Source: Herminiimonas contaminans
GTDB taxonomy: Bacteria > Pseudomonadota > Gammaproteobacteria > Burkholderiales > Burkholderiaceae_D
NCBI RefSeq assembly: GCF_015645465.1
Contig: NZ_JADOEL010000004.1
Location: 1-64,000, forward strand
Length of the DNA stretch: 64,000 nt
Direction: 5' to 3'
Shown here: piece by piece, positions 43,413-52,757 of the stretch
How the letters are laid out: each line of letters opens with the position of its first letter
Numbering within the stretch: position 1 is the first letter of the stretch
Position numbers and translations under genes: made by a program
The notes under the pieces: model-generated
Database searches by the model: none
What the model saw: only the letters and a program-made list of their open reading frames with translations
What the model was told of the DNA's origin: nothing

Positions 43413-43461
43413 AAAAAACATGCGCCATAACCCCAGTGACGGGAATGGCGCATGATGTTTT
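43413..43461. terminator. Bidirectional terminator between fadD and the thioesterase gene
   Basis: CATGCGCCAT (43419-43428) pairs with ATGGCGCATG (43445-43454). The stem is flanked by AAAAAA on the left and a TGTTTTG stretch on the right, so it can serve both converging transcripts. Confidence 0.7.
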
Positions 43462-43508
43462 GTAACTACTGCACTACTTGTTTATGGTCGTGCCAGCTTG
43501 TATTAATT

Positions 43509-43925
43509 TTATTTATGCGGCGGGATCGCTGGTGGCAAATGGCGTGGTTTGCGATCAGCATTGGTTGCGACATAAGTCAGCGTCGCTTCCGTTACTTTCA
43601 CGATTTCCACTTCCAGACGATTGCGTTCTGCATAACATTCGACATTCACGGTAATCGAGGTATTGCCGACCTTGACGATCTCGGCATAGATAGATAGCAG
43701 GTCGCCGACGAATACCGGATGTTTGAATAAGAATGAGTTCACCGCAATGGTGACGACGCGGCCATTGGCGCGGCGTGTGGCACAGACTGCTCCTGCCAGA
43801 TCGACCTGCGACATGATCCAGCCGCCGAAAACGTCGCCGTGCATATTGGCGTCGTTCGGCATGGGGACTACCCGCATCTGTGGAATTTTGCCTGCGGGCA
43901 GGTCTGTGTGGTGTTCGCTTGCCAT
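43509..43925 (-). CDS. Acyl-CoA thioesterase, hot-dog fold (YciA-like)
   Basis: The 138-residue protein is a single hot-dog domain that hydrolyses acyl-CoA to free acid and CoA. The segment MPNDANMHGDVFGGWIMSQVD carries the HGDVFGGW turn and the catalytic Asp of this type, and VNSFLFKHPVFVGDLLSIYA gives the core helix-strand region. The size is that of YciA. The C-terminal basic tail ends in HLPPAIPPHK. It stands opposite fadD, so the two may work on the same acyl-CoA pool. Chain-length preference is not readable. Confidence 0.9.
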   Translation of the reverse strand: MASEHHTDLPAGKIPQMRVVPMPNDANMHGDVFGGWIMSQVDLAGAVCATRRANGRVVTIAVNSFLFKHPVFVGDLLSIYAEIVKVGNTSITVNVECYAERNRLEVEIVKVTEATLTYVATNADRKPRHLPPAIPPHK

Positions 43926-44060
43926 GTTGTCTCCTGAGGATGATTTCTGTCGATAAAGTTCCGTAGTGACGTTCTGTGTTTATTTTTCGTTCTGTGTCTA
44001 TTTTTATTAACGGCTACAATCCGGAACCCGAAGCATAAACTATCTGAGCAAACCTTACCT

Positions 44061-45953
44061 ATGCGCCGCCATTCCGTCCCATCCGAGCCTGTTTCATCTG
44101 TCAGCAATCGCAGTGACTGGAGCACGCTCAAGACCCTGATTCCGTATTTGTGGACCTACAAATGGCGGGTCGGACTGGCACTCGCATTCCTGATCGGTGC
44201 GAAGATGGCCAACGTCGGTGTACCGCTGGTATTGAAGCGCCTGATCGATAGCCTGACGATAGCGCCCGGCAGTACGCAGGCGATGCTGGTATTGCCGGTC
44301 GGGATATTGCTCGCTTATGGTGCGTTACGCCTGTCGACGACTTTATTTACCGAGCTGCGTGAATATACATTTGCCAAGGTCACGCAGCGCGCAGTGCGTA
44401 CCATCGCGCTGAAAGTATTCCGCCATCTGCATGCACTGTCACTGCGCTTCCACCTGAATCGCCAGACCGGCGGCATGACGCGTGATATCGAGCGTGGTAC
44501 CAAAGGCATCTCTTCGCTCATCTCATACACGCTGTTCAGCATCTTGCCGACGCTGATCGAAATCCTGCTGGTACTCGGCTACCTGGTGCTGCATTACGAT
44601 ATCTGGTTCACCGTTATAACCGGCGTGGCACTGGTCAGCTATATCGCCTTCACAGTCATCGTTACCGAATGGCGTACCCACTTCCGGCGCACCATGAATG
44701 ACCTGGATTCCAAGGCGAATACCAAGGCCATCGATTCATTGATCAATTACGAGACGGTTAAGTATTTCGGTAACGAAGATTACGAAGCACAACGCTACGA
44801 TGAAGGCTTGAAGCGCTACGAAACTGCGGCAGTCAAATCGCAGACTTCGCTATCGCTGCTGAATACAGGACAATCCAGCATCATCGCCATTGCAGTGACG
44901 CTCATCCTGTGGCGTGCGACCCAAGGTGTGATCGCAGGCACCATGACGCTGGGTGATCTGGTGCTGGTGAATGCCTTCATGATCCAGCTGTATATACCGC
45001 TGAATTTCCTCGGTGTGATTTATCGCGAGATCAAGCAAAGCCTGGCCGATATGGAGCGCCTGTTTTCGCTGCTGGATCAGAATAAGGAAATCGCGGATAA
45101 GCCGGATACCCAGGCACTGGTGACGCAGGGCGCGGAAGTATGTTTCTCGCATGTCGATTTCAGCTATGAAGAGAAGCGCCAGATCCTGTTCGACGTCGAC
45201 TTCACCATCGCCGCGGGCACTACTACAGCGGTGGTCGGGCATAGCGGTTCCGGCAAGTCGACGCTATCGCGTTTGCTGTTCCGCTTCTATGATGTGAACC
45301 AGGGAGCGATCCTGATAGACGGGCAGGACGTGCGTGATGTGACGCAGGCCTCATTGCGCCAGGCAATAGGCATAGTGCCGCAGGATACGGTGCTGTTTAA
45401 CGACACGATTGCCTACAATATTGCCTATGGCAAACCGGGTGCGAGCCATGACGATATCGTGGCTGCTGCGCGTTCCGCTTACATCCATGAATTCATTGAA
45501 TCCTTGCCGGACGGTTACAACACCATGGTCGGCGAACGTGGCTTGAAATTATCCGGCGGTGAAAAGCAGCGTGTGGCGATCGCCCGTACCTTGCTCAAGC
45601 ATCCGGCTATCCTGATTTTTGATGAAGCGACCTCCGCGCTGGATTCCAAGTCCGAACAGGCGATCCAGGCGCAGCTCAAGGAAATCGCACAAAACCGTAC
45701 CACCCTGATCATCGCGCATCGCCTGTCAACGATTGCTGACGCCGCGCAGATATTGGTGCTGGATCGCGGTCGCATTATCGAGCGCGGTACGCATATGCAA
45801 TTGCTGGCGGCGGATGGCGCGTATGCGCAAATGTGGATGCGCCAGCAAGCCCGGCCGGACGACGCACTGGCATCGTCGCCAGACGGCATTGACGGCGAGG
45901 CGGGCGAGGGTGACGATAAGGCAGCCGCCAAATTGCCGTTCGACCTGTATTGA
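44061..45953 (+). CDS. Atm1/HMT1-type ABC exporter
   Basis: The 630-residue half-transporter has a six-helix membrane domain (about 35-330) and an ATPase domain (about 365-600). The sites look fully competent: Walker A GHSGSGKST from residue 393, signature LSGGEKQRV, Walker B LIFDEATSALD and H-loop IIAHRLSTIADAA. The stretch INYETVKYFGNEDYEAQRYD is characteristic of the Atm1/ABCB7 branch, which exports glutathione-linked persulfides or metals and works as a homodimer. An acidic, flexible C-terminal tail follows the ATPase. It is a single gene with no clear operon partner. Confidence 0.9.
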   Translation: MRRHSVPSEPVSSVSNRSDWSTLKTLIPYLWTYKWRVGLALAFLIGAKMANVGVPLVLKRLIDSLTIAPGSTQAMLVLPVGILLAYGALRLSTTLFTELREYTFAKVTQRAVRTIALKVFRHLHALSLRFHLNRQTGGMTRDIERGTKGISSLISYTLFSILPTLIEILLVLGYLVLHYDIWFTVITGVALVSYIAFTVIVTEWRTHFRRTMNDLDSKANTKAIDSLINYETVKYFGNEDYEAQRYDEGLKRYETAAVKSQTSLSLLNTGQSSIIAIAVTLILWRATQGVIAGTMTLGDLVLVNAFMIQLYIPLNFLGVIYREIKQSLADMERLFSLLDQNKEIADKPDTQALVTQGAEVCFSHVDFSYEEKRQILFDVDFTIAAGTTTAVVGHSGSGKSTLSRLLFRFYDVNQGAILIDGQDVRDVTQASLRQAIGIVPQDTVLFNDTIAYNIAYGKPGASHDDIVAAARSAYIHEFIESLPDGYNTMVGERGLKLSGGEKQRVAIARTLLKHPAILIFDEATSALDSKSEQAIQAQLKEIAQNRTTLIIAHRLSTIADAAQILVLDRGRIIERGTHMQLLAADGAYAQMWMRQQARPDDALASSPDGIDGEAGEGDDKAAAKLPFDLY

Positions 45954-46187
45954 GATTCTGCCGCCTGGATGGAACTCCATAGGAGCGGCGCGCTCTATAA
46001 GAAAGATTCAGTTCAGATCATTACTCATGCGGGCGATAAGAGATTAGAATAAATTGCCTGCATAATCCTGTAACTTGCTTGTAGCCTGCCTGCATTAGCC
46101 TTGTATGCATCGCAGGTTTCGCTGTCCTGTTTCTGATGCTTGTCGCCATGACGTATGGCACTGCTTGGTAAATATAGGAGCGCCCGC

Positions 46188-47474
46188 ATGTCCAGTCCGC
46201 ACGCAGTACCGTCTTACCTGACACCGCCCGACATCGGGGCATGGGGTGTTTATCTGGAGCAAATCGACCGCGTTACGCCTTACCTCGGCTCGCTGGCGCG
46301 CTGGGTCGAAACCATGAAGCGACCCAAGCGCATCCTTATCGTCGATGTCCCTATCGAACGTGACGACGGCACGGTTGCGCACTTTGAAGGTTACCGGGTC
46401 CAGCACAATACCTCGCGCGGCCCGGGCAAGGGCGGTGTGCGTTTCCATCAGGATGTGAGCCTGTCTGAAGTGATGGCACTGTCAGCCTGGATGACGATCA
46501 AAAATGCAGCGGTGAATGTGCCGTATGGCGGTGCGAAAGGCGGCATACGCGTCAATCCGAAGACGCTCTCCAAAGCCGAGCTGGAACGCATGACGCGCCG
46601 CTATACCAGCGAAATCAATATCATCATCGGCCCCACCAAAGATATACCCGCGCCCGACGTCAACACCAATGAACAAATCATGGCGTGGATGATGGATACC
46701 TATTCGATGAACCAGGGCAGTACCGCATCCGGCGTCGTGACCGGCAAGCCGGTTTCACTGGGCGGCAGCCTGGGACGGCATGAAGCGACGGGTCGTGGCG
46801 TGTTTGTGGTCGGCTGCGAAGCGGCGGTCAAACGCGGGCTGGAAATCAAGGGTGCGCGGGTTGCGGTGCAAGGCTTTGGTAACGTTGGTGGTGTCGCAGC
46901 GCGCCTGTTTGCCGAGGCTGGTGCCAAGGTGGTGGCGGTGCAGGATCATGCGGCAACCGTGGTGCGCAGCAGCGGCCTGAATATCCCCGCCTTGCAGGCT
47001 TATGTGACACAAAATGGCAGCGTGGCCGGTTTTCCCGAGGCCGAGCAACTGGAGGATGCGTCCCGTTTCTGGGGCCTGGAGTGCGACATTCTGGTGCCTG
47101 CTGCACTGGAACAGCAAATCGACCGCGACAATGCCGCGCAAATCCGCGCCAGCATCGTACTCGAAGGTGCGAATGGTCCGACCACGCCGGAAGCGGATGA
47201 TATCCTGCATGACAAGGGTATATTGCTGGTACCGGACGTGATTGCAAATGCAGGCGGCGTGACGGTCAGCTATTTTGAATGGGTGCAGGATTTCTCCAGC
47301 TTCTTCTGGACTGAAGATGAGATCAATTCGCGCCTGACCCGCATCATGCGGGAAGCCTTTGCCGCGATATGGGCGCTGGCGGAAGAGAAGAAAGTTTCTT
47401 TGCGTACGGCGGCCTTTATCGTGGCATGTACGCGTGTATTACAGGCGCGCGAAATGCGTGGCTTGTATCCTTAA
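46188..47474 (+). CDS. gdhA: Glutamate dehydrogenase
   Basis: The enzyme interconverts glutamate and 2-oxoglutarate plus ammonia. The 428-residue protein has the Glu/Leu/Phe/Val dehydrogenase pattern: [20 protein letters not shown], the lysine-containing [28 protein letters not shown] with the catalytic Asp, and the nucleotide fold [21 protein letters not shown]. The frame is open from 46155, but ATG 46188 has ATAGGAG at a good distance. The glutamate/aspartate importer follows after 120 bases, which suggests use of imported glutamate as carbon and nitrogen source. NAD versus NADP use is not decided. Confidence 0.94.
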   Translation: MSSPHAVPSYLTPPDIGAWGVYLEQIDRVTPYLGSLARWVETMKRPKRILIVDVPIERDDGTVAHFEGYRVQHNTSRGPGKGGVRFHQDVSLSEVMALSAWMTIKNAAVNVPYGGAKGGIRVNPKTLSKAELERMTRRYTSEINIIIGPTKDIPAPDVNTNEQIMAWMMDTYSMNQGSTASGVVTGKPVSLGGSLGRHEATGRGVFVVGCEAAVKRGLEIKGARVAVQGFGNVGGVAARLFAEAGAKVVAVQDHAATVVRSSGLNIPALQAYVTQNGSVAGFPEAEQLEDASRFWGLECDILVPAALEQQIDRDNAAQIRASIVLEGANGPTTPEADDILHDKGILLVPDVIANAGGVTVSYFEWVQDFSSFFWTEDEINSRLTRIMREAFAAIWALAEEKKVSLRTAAFIVACTRVLQAREMRGLYP

Positions 47475-47594
47475 AGCCGTAGCTGCATAGTCTGGAAATC
47501 TGCCGTATGAATTAGCAGGCGTTGATGACGAAATGAGCTGGCCTGAAATTTGCCAGATACTTTAAAAACTGATGATATGCCTCAAGGAGACATC

Positions 47595-48497
47595 ATGAAT
47601 CTGAAAAAATTACTTGTAGTGACTGCTGGAGCGGGGCTGATGGCCAGCTCGTTTGTGACAGTGCAGGCGCAGGACCTCGGCGGCACGCTGAAGAAGATCA
47701 AGGATACGAATACCATCACCATCGGTTATCGCGAATCATCGATTCCGTTTTCGTTTCTTGATGACAAGCAACAACCGATAGGTTATGCGATCGACCTTTG
47801 CATGAAGATCGTCGATACCGTCAAGGCCGACCTCAAGCTGCCTAACCTGAAGGTGGCGATGCAACCGGTGACTTCCAGCAATCGCATTCCTTTGTTGCGT
47901 AACGGCACTATCGATCTGGAGTGCGGCTCCACTACCAATTCCAAAGTTCGTCAGGAACAGGTTTCCTTCGGCCCTAGTTACTTCGTGATCAACGTAACTG
48001 CAGCTGTCAAAAAATCGTCGAATATCAACACGCTGGCCGACCTCAACGGCAAGACGATCTCCACCACTTCCGGCACGACTTCGGTACCGCTGCTGAAGGG
48101 CTACAAGAAAACTGAAAACATCCAGGTCAAGGAAATCTACGGCAAGGATCACGCCGAAGCCTTCCTGCTGATGGCCGATGACAGGGCCGTTGCCTTCGTG
48201 ATGGATAACATCTTGCTGGCCGGGCAGATCGCCAACTCCAAGCGTCCGTCGGATTACAAGATCCTGCCGGAATCGCTGAGCCAGGAGCCATACAGCATGA
48301 TGCTGCGCAAAGACGATCCGCAGTTCAAGGCGCTGGTGGATAAATCGATAGGTACAGTCATGAAATCTGGCGAGATCAATAAAATCTACGCCAAATGGTT
48401 CACCACTCCGATTCCACCTAAAGGCTTGAACATCAACTTCCCGATGACGCCGCCTATCGAGGAAGCATTCAAGAATCCGAACGACAAGGGCGTATAA
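47595..48497 (+). CDS. gltI: Glutamate/aspartate ABC importer, periplasmic binding protein
   Basis: The 300-residue precursor has a signal peptide ending VTVQA-QDLG and a family 3 binding-protein fold: TITIGYRESSIPFSFLDD at the start of the mature protein, PIGYAIDLCMKIVD, and the GltI-type IDLECGSTTNSKVRQEQVSF. It binds L-glutamate or L-aspartate in the periplasm and hands it to GltJK. ATG 47595 follows AAGGAGACATC, an ideal ribosome binding site; the longer frame from 47550 is not needed. It is the first of four transporter genes. Confidence 0.93.
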   Translation: MNLKKLLVVTAGAGLMASSFVTVQAQDLGGTLKKIKDTNTITIGYRESSIPFSFLDDKQQPIGYAIDLCMKIVDTVKADLKLPNLKVAMQPVTSSNRIPLLRNGTIDLECGSTTNSKVRQEQVSFGPSYFVINVTAAVKKSSNINTLADLNGKTISTTSGTTSVPLLKGYKKTENIQVKEIYGKDHAEAFLLMADDRAVAFVMDNILLAGQIANSKRPSDYKILPESLSQEPYSMMLRKDDPQFKALVDKSIGTVMKSGEINKIYAKWFTTPIPPKGLNINFPMTPPIEEAFKNPNDKGV

Positions 48498-48557
48498 CGC
48501 AGTACATGCGAGCATAGCTAATAAGCTAGATAAGCAATCAGCTAAGGGAGCGGCAGC

Positions 48558-49289
48558 ATGGATCTTGGAATCTTTCTGGAGCAGGTGCCTGATGGCGACG
48601 GCACGTGGATAGAAAGCTTGCTGTCAGGGTTGGGCTGGACCCTGGCAGTGGCTTTCTTTGCATGGATATTCGCCTTCGTGGTCGGTTCGATAGTGGGCGT
48701 CGCGCGTACCAGCGAGAAGCGCTGGCTGGTACGTCTGGGCGGTGCTTACGTCGAACTGTTCCGCAACATCCCTTTGCTGGTGCAATTCTTCGTCTGGTAC
48801 TTCGTGATACCGGGCATCGTACCGGCGGTGAAGGCGTGGGTCATTACGCTGGATCCGACCGAGCATCAATTCGTGACAGCAGTCGTGTGTCTCGGTTTCT
48901 TCACTTCATCACGTATCGCCGAGCAAGTGCGCTCCGGTATCCAGGCCTTGCCGCGTGGCCAGCGTAATGCTGGTTATGCGCTGGGTTTGACCACGTCGCA
49001 GACATATCGCTATGTGCTGCTGCCCATGGCTTATCGGATCATCATTCCGCCGCTGACTTCCGAGCTGATGAACCTGATCAAGAATACTGCGGTCGCGTAT
49101 TCGATCGGTCTGGTTGAACTCTTCTTCCGTACGCGGGAGATGGGTGAGATGACCTTCCGTTACTTTGAAGCGTTCGGCGCGGCTACCGTGATTTACGTGG
49201 TCATCGCGATGACGGCGAATCGTCTGATGGCCCTGGTTGAACGTCGCCTTGCTGTCCCTGGCTATATCGCGGGAGGCAAACATGGGTGA
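48558..49289 (+). CDS. gltJ: Glutamate/aspartate ABC importer permease
   Basis: The 243-residue inner-membrane protein has five or six helices and the polar amino acid permease pattern: VELFRNIPLLVQFFVWYFV and the EAA loop RGQRNAGYALGLTTSQTYRYVLLP. It forms the channel together with GltK. The start follows AGGGAGCGGCAGC. Its end overlaps the gltK start by eight bases, which implies coupled translation. The order gltI-gltJ-gltK-gltL is that of E. coli. Confidence 0.93.
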   Translation: MDLGIFLEQVPDGDGTWIESLLSGLGWTLAVAFFAWIFAFVVGSIVGVARTSEKRWLVRLGGAYVELFRNIPLLVQFFVWYFVIPGIVPAVKAWVITLDPTEHQFVTAVVCLGFFTSSRIAEQVRSGIQALPRGQRNAGYALGLTTSQTYRYVLLPMAYRIIIPPLTSELMNLIKNTAVAYSIGLVELFFRTREMGEMTFRYFEAFGAATVIYVVIAMTANRLMALVERRLAVPGYIAGGKHG

Positions 49290-49968
49290 TCTTGATTTCG
49301 AAATCATCACGCGCACCTGGCCGTATTTGCTGTCGGGCTTGCAGTACACGCTGCAGTTGACAGTCGTTGCGGCATTGGGTGGCGTCGCCTTCGGCACCTT
49401 GCTGGCGATGGCGCGCCTGTCCAGCAACAAGACCTTGTCCCTGATCGCTGCCGCTTATGTGAATCTGATGCGCTCAATTCCATTGCTGCTGGTGATCTTC
49501 TGGTTCTACTTCCTGATGCCTATCGTCCTGCAGAAGATCACGGGAGCCGAACGGCCGGTGCAGCTGGGGGCGGATCGCTCGGCCTACATCACCTTCATCA
49601 TGTTTGAGGCGGCTTACTTTTGCGAAATCATGCGCGCCGGGATACAGAGTATTTCCAAAGGGCAGGTGAATGCAGGATATGCGCTGGGACTGACCTATAA
49701 GCAATCGATGCAACTGGTGATCCTGCCACAAGCTTTCCGCAACATGCTGCCGATCTTGCTGACGCAAACCATCGTGCTGTTCCAGGACGTGTCGCTGGTA
49801 TCACTGCTGAACGTGACTGACTTTGTCGGTGCTGCGGTCAAGGTTGCGCAGCGTGACAGTCGCGTAGTTGAGATGTACCTGTTTGTCGCCGTCGTGTATT
49901 TCGTGCTCAGTTTTGCACTCTCGACGTTGGTCAAGCAGCTGCAAAAACGGTTTGCCATCATTCGATAA
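49282..49968 (+). CDS. gltK: Glutamate/aspartate ABC importer permease
   Basis: The 228-residue second permease half shows VNLMRSIPLLLVIFWFYFLMP and the EAA loop KGQVNAGYALGLTYKQSMQLVILP. ATG 49282 follows GGGAGGC inside the end of gltJ; the longer frame from 49237 would overlap gltJ heavily and is rejected. It ends ten bases before gltL. Confidence 0.93.
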   Translation: MGDLDFEIITRTWPYLLSGLQYTLQLTVVAALGGVAFGTLLAMARLSSNKTLSLIAAAYVNLMRSIPLLLVIFWFYFLMPIVLQKITGAERPVQLGADRSAYITFIMFEAAYFCEIMRAGIQSISKGQVNAGYALGLTYKQSMQLVILPQAFRNMLPILLTQTIVLFQDVSLVSLLNVTDFVGAAVKVAQRDSRVVEMYLFVAVVYFVLSFALSTLVKQLQKRFAIIR

Positions 49969-49978
49969 GGACAACAAC

Positions 49979-50704
49979 ATGATAGCTATGGACAACGTGA
50001 GCAAGTGGTACGGAAATTTCCAGGTGTTGACCGATTGCACGACCCAGGTCGCCAAAGGCGATGTGGTGGTGGTGTGCGGTCCGTCTGGTTCCGGCAAGTC
50101 CACACTGATCAAAACCGTCAACGGCCTGGAACCGTTCCAGCAGGGCAGCATTACGGTGGATGGCATTTCGGTAGGTGATCCAAAAACCAATCTGTCCGGC
50201 CTGCGTTCGCGCATAGGCATGGTGTTTCAAAACTTTGAATTATTCCCGCACCTGTCCATCAGCGAAAACCTGACGCTGGCACAGGTCAAGGTCTTGAAGC
50301 GCAGCTTGCCGGATGCAACCGAGCGCGGCCTGAAGTACCTCGATCGGGTTGGCCTGATTGCGCATAAGGATAAATTCCCGGGCCAGCTCTCCGGTGGTCA
50401 GCAGCAACGGGTCGCGATTGCACGTGCGCTGTCGATGGACCCGATAGCCATGTTGTTCGATGAGCCGACCTCGGCGCTGGATCCGGAAATGATTAATGAA
50501 GTGCTGGACGTGATGGTGGGTCTGGCGCAAGAAGGCATGACCATGATGGTGGTGACGCATGAAATGGTTTTCGCCAAGAAGGTGGCGAACCGCGTGATCT
50601 TCATGGACAAAGGCCTGATAGTTGAAGATTGCACAAAAGATGAATTTTTTGGCACGACCCGCTCGGACCGGGCGCGCGACTTCCTGGCCAAAATTATTCA
50701 CTGA
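49979..50704 (+). CDS. gltL: Glutamate/aspartate ABC importer ATPase
   Basis: The 241-residue ATPase powers GltIJK. Walker A is GPSGSGKST, the Q-loop lies in MVFQNFELFPHLS, the signature is LSGGQQQRVAIARAL, Walker B is AMLFDEPTSALD and the H-loop is VVTHEM. Length equals the family norm. ATG 49979 has ATAAGGAC before it; the 37-codon extension to 49868 lies inside gltK and is rejected. A strong GC-rich terminator follows. Confidence 0.94.
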   Translation: MIAMDNVSKWYGNFQVLTDCTTQVAKGDVVVVCGPSGSGKSTLIKTVNGLEPFQQGSITVDGISVGDPKTNLSGLRSRIGMVFQNFELFPHLSISENLTLAQVKVLKRSLPDATERGLKYLDRVGLIAHKDKFPGQLSGGQQQRVAIARALSMDPIAMLFDEPTSALDPEMINEVLDVMVGLAQEGMTMMVVTHEMVFAKKVANRVIFMDKGLIVEDCTKDEFFGTTRSDRARDFLAKIIH

Positions 50705-50724
50705 TACGGACTTTTTGCCCCGTA

Positions 50725-50758
50725 GCCGTCCCGCCGTAAGGCCGGGGCGGCTTTTTTT
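50725..50758 (+). terminator. Intrinsic terminator after gltIJKL
   Basis: A GC-rich, slightly imperfect stem (GCCGTCCCGCC at 50725-50735 with GGCCGGGGCGGC at 50740-50751) is followed by a run of seven T. It closes the gdhA-glt region 46 bases before pyrC. Confidence 0.85.
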
Positions 50759-50803
50759 CGGGACGAACGGGTAAAATAGCGGCAGTCCCAAGAAAGAGCC
50801 GCC

Positions 50804-51862
50804 ATGACCACTACTTCCGCTACAAATCGTCCTTCCAGCATCACCATTACCCGTCCAGACGACTGGCATCTGCATTTGCGCGATGGCGCAACGATAGCTT
50901 CGGTCCTGCCCGATACTGCGCGCCAGTTTGCCCGCGCCATCGTCATGCCTAACCTGAAGCCGCCGGTCACCACGACCGCACAGGCCGTCGCCTATCGTGA
51001 CCGTATCCTGGCGGCATTGCCAGCCGGCATGCAATTCGAGCCGCTGATGGTGCTGTACCTTACCGACAATACGCCGCCGGAAGAAATCCAGCGCGCGAAG
51101 GAAAGCGGTGTGGTACACGCAGTGAAACTGTACCCGGCGGGTGCCACCACCAATTCGGATGCCGGTGTCAGCGACCTGGCCAAATGCTATAAAACCCTGG
51201 AAATGATGCAGAAAGTCGGCATGCCTTTCCTGGTACACGGTGAAGTGACTGATCCGGCCATCGATATCTTCGATCGTGAAGCCGTGTTCATCGACCGCGT
51301 GATGAAGCCTTTGCGTCGCGATATGCCGGAACTGAAAGTAGTGTTTGAACACATTACCACCAAGGATGCTGCGCAGTATGTGGCCGAGGCAGATCAGTAT
51401 GTCGGCGCAACGATTACCGCGCACCACTTGCTATACAACCGCAATGAATTGTTCAAGGGCGGTATCCGTCCGCATTACTACTGCCTGCCGGTATTGAAAC
51501 GTGAATTGCATCGCCAGGCTTTGGTTGCGGCAGCGATTTCCGGCAGCAAGAAGTTCTTCCTCGGTACCGACTCAGCACCGCATGCGAAAGGCTTGAAAGA
51601 ACACGCTTGTGGCTGCGCTGGTTGTTATACCGCCTTGCATGCGATGGAACTGTACACACAGGCGTTTGACCAGGCGGATGCGTTGGATAAACTGGAGCAG
51701 TTCGCCAGCTTCAACGGCCCTGATTTCTACAACTTGCCACGCAATACCGGCACCATCACTTTGCAACGCGAAGAATGGCAAGTTCCGGCAGAAGTACCTA
51801 TGGGTAACGCTACGCTGGTGCCTTTGAATGGCGGCGAAACCATAGGCTGGAAATTTGTCTGA
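50804..51862 (+). CDS. pyrC: Dihydroorotase
   Basis: PyrC makes dihydroorotate from carbamoyl aspartate in pyrimidine synthesis. The 352-residue class II enzyme carries the zinc site residues: the HLHLRDG pair, the carbamylated lysine in [29 protein letters not shown], and the catalytic Asp in [29 protein letters not shown] precedes the ATG. A DUF3025 gene starts 46 bases after its stop, so the two are probably cotranscribed. Confidence 0.95.
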   Translation: MTTTSATNRPSSITITRPDDWHLHLRDGATIASVLPDTARQFARAIVMPNLKPPVTTTAQAVAYRDRILAALPAGMQFEPLMVLYLTDNTPPEEIQRAKESGVVHAVKLYPAGATTNSDAGVSDLAKCYKTLEMMQKVGMPFLVHGEVTDPAIDIFDREAVFIDRVMKPLRRDMPELKVVFEHITTKDAAQYVAEADQYVGATITAHHLLYNRNELFKGGIRPHYYCLPVLKRELHRQALVAAAISGSKKFFLGTDSAPHAKGLKEHACGCAGCYTALHAMELYTQAFDQADALDKLEQFASFNGPDFYNLPRNTGTITLQREEWQVPAEVPMGNATLVPLNGGETIGWKFV

Positions 51863-51908
51863 ACATTGTTCTGACTGCATTTGCCCTTGATGCCTGGTTG
51901 ATGCAACC

Positions 51909-52703
51909 ATGAACGCTTCCTTCCTGTCTGTCATAGACTGGTCGCGCCCGTGGTTGTCCTGTGTACGTGCCGTCGGTGTAGAACTGGCACGCGCAGACAA
52001 CTGGCAACGGGAACTGAATCGGCGCGCAACGGAACTGGATTTGCGCAATCACCGCGACCTGCCGATACGTTTTGTACCGCAAGCCGAACTACCCGCCGAC
52101 AGAGCATACGAAGCACACATCAGCCAGACCGGGCATGTCCCGACGCGGGATAACCTGCATGATTTTTTCAATGCACTGGTCTGGCTGACTTTTCCGCAGA
52201 TCAAAGTCCAGCTGAATTTATTGCAGGCGCGCGAGATTGAGCGCAATGCATCAGCTAATGCAGTCGCACCGCGTGGCAAAGTGCGTGATGCAGCCACTAT
52301 CTTTGATGAAAATGCCGTGTTGCTGGTGAGTGCCAATAATGACCTGATGCATGCCTTGCGTGAACATGCGTGGGAAGAAGTATTCGTGACCCGTCGCGCT
52401 GAATTCGAACGCGATAGCCGCGTCTATTTATTCGGTCATGCCTTGATGGAAAAATTGGTACAGCCCTACAAGGCGATTACCGGTCATACCTGGATAGTCG
52501 CGTATGCCTGTCCACCTGCTGACCTGCCCCTGGCTGAACAATGCGCGTGGGTGGATCAGATCGTTGCGCAGCAATTGGCACAGGGTTTGACGACTGCAAA
52601 TTTTTCGCCTTTGCAGATGCTGGGCGTGCCGGGTTGGTGGCCGGATCAGGACCGGGATTTTTATTGTGATACGACGGTGTTCCGACCCAAGCGCAAAAAT
52701 TAA
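51909..52703 (+). CDS. DUF3025-family protein
   Basis: The 264-residue soluble protein shows the family core NLHDFFNALVWLTFPQIKVQLN followed by RDAATIFDENAVLLVS and FVTRRAEFERDSRVYLFGHALMEKL. The function of DUF3025 is not known to me. No signal peptide or catalytic motif is evident. Its position just after pyrC suggests cotranscription but is not enough to imply a pyrimidine role. It ends at a perfect bidirectional terminator shared with the efflux operon. Confidence 0.82.
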   Translation: MNASFLSVIDWSRPWLSCVRAVGVELARADNWQRELNRRATELDLRNHRDLPIRFVPQAELPADRAYEAHISQTGHVPTRDNLHDFFNALVWLTFPQIKVQLNLLQAREIERNASANAVAPRGKVRDAATIFDENAVLLVSANNDLMHALREHAWEEVFVTRRAEFERDSRVYLFGHALMEKLVQPYKAITGHTWIVAYACPPADLPLAEQCAWVDQIVAQQLAQGLTTANFSPLQMLGVPGWWPDQDRDFYCDTTVFRPKRKN

Positions 52704-52740
52704 AAAAGGCAGTACAGCATCACGCTGTACTGCCTTTTTT
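52702..52740. terminator. Bidirectional intrinsic terminator
   Basis: The 17-bp arms at 52702-52718 (AAAAAAGGCAGTACAGC) and 52724-52740 are perfectly complementary around ATCAC. The A run on one side and the T run on the other make it work for both the DUF3025 gene and the minus-strand efflux operon. Confidence 0.95.
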
Positions 52741-52757
52741 GCGACTACATCGAACGA

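Noticed and set aside
50240-51427. 395-codon minus-strand open frame
   Set aside because: Covers gltL and pyrC antisense, both of which are unmistakable genes.
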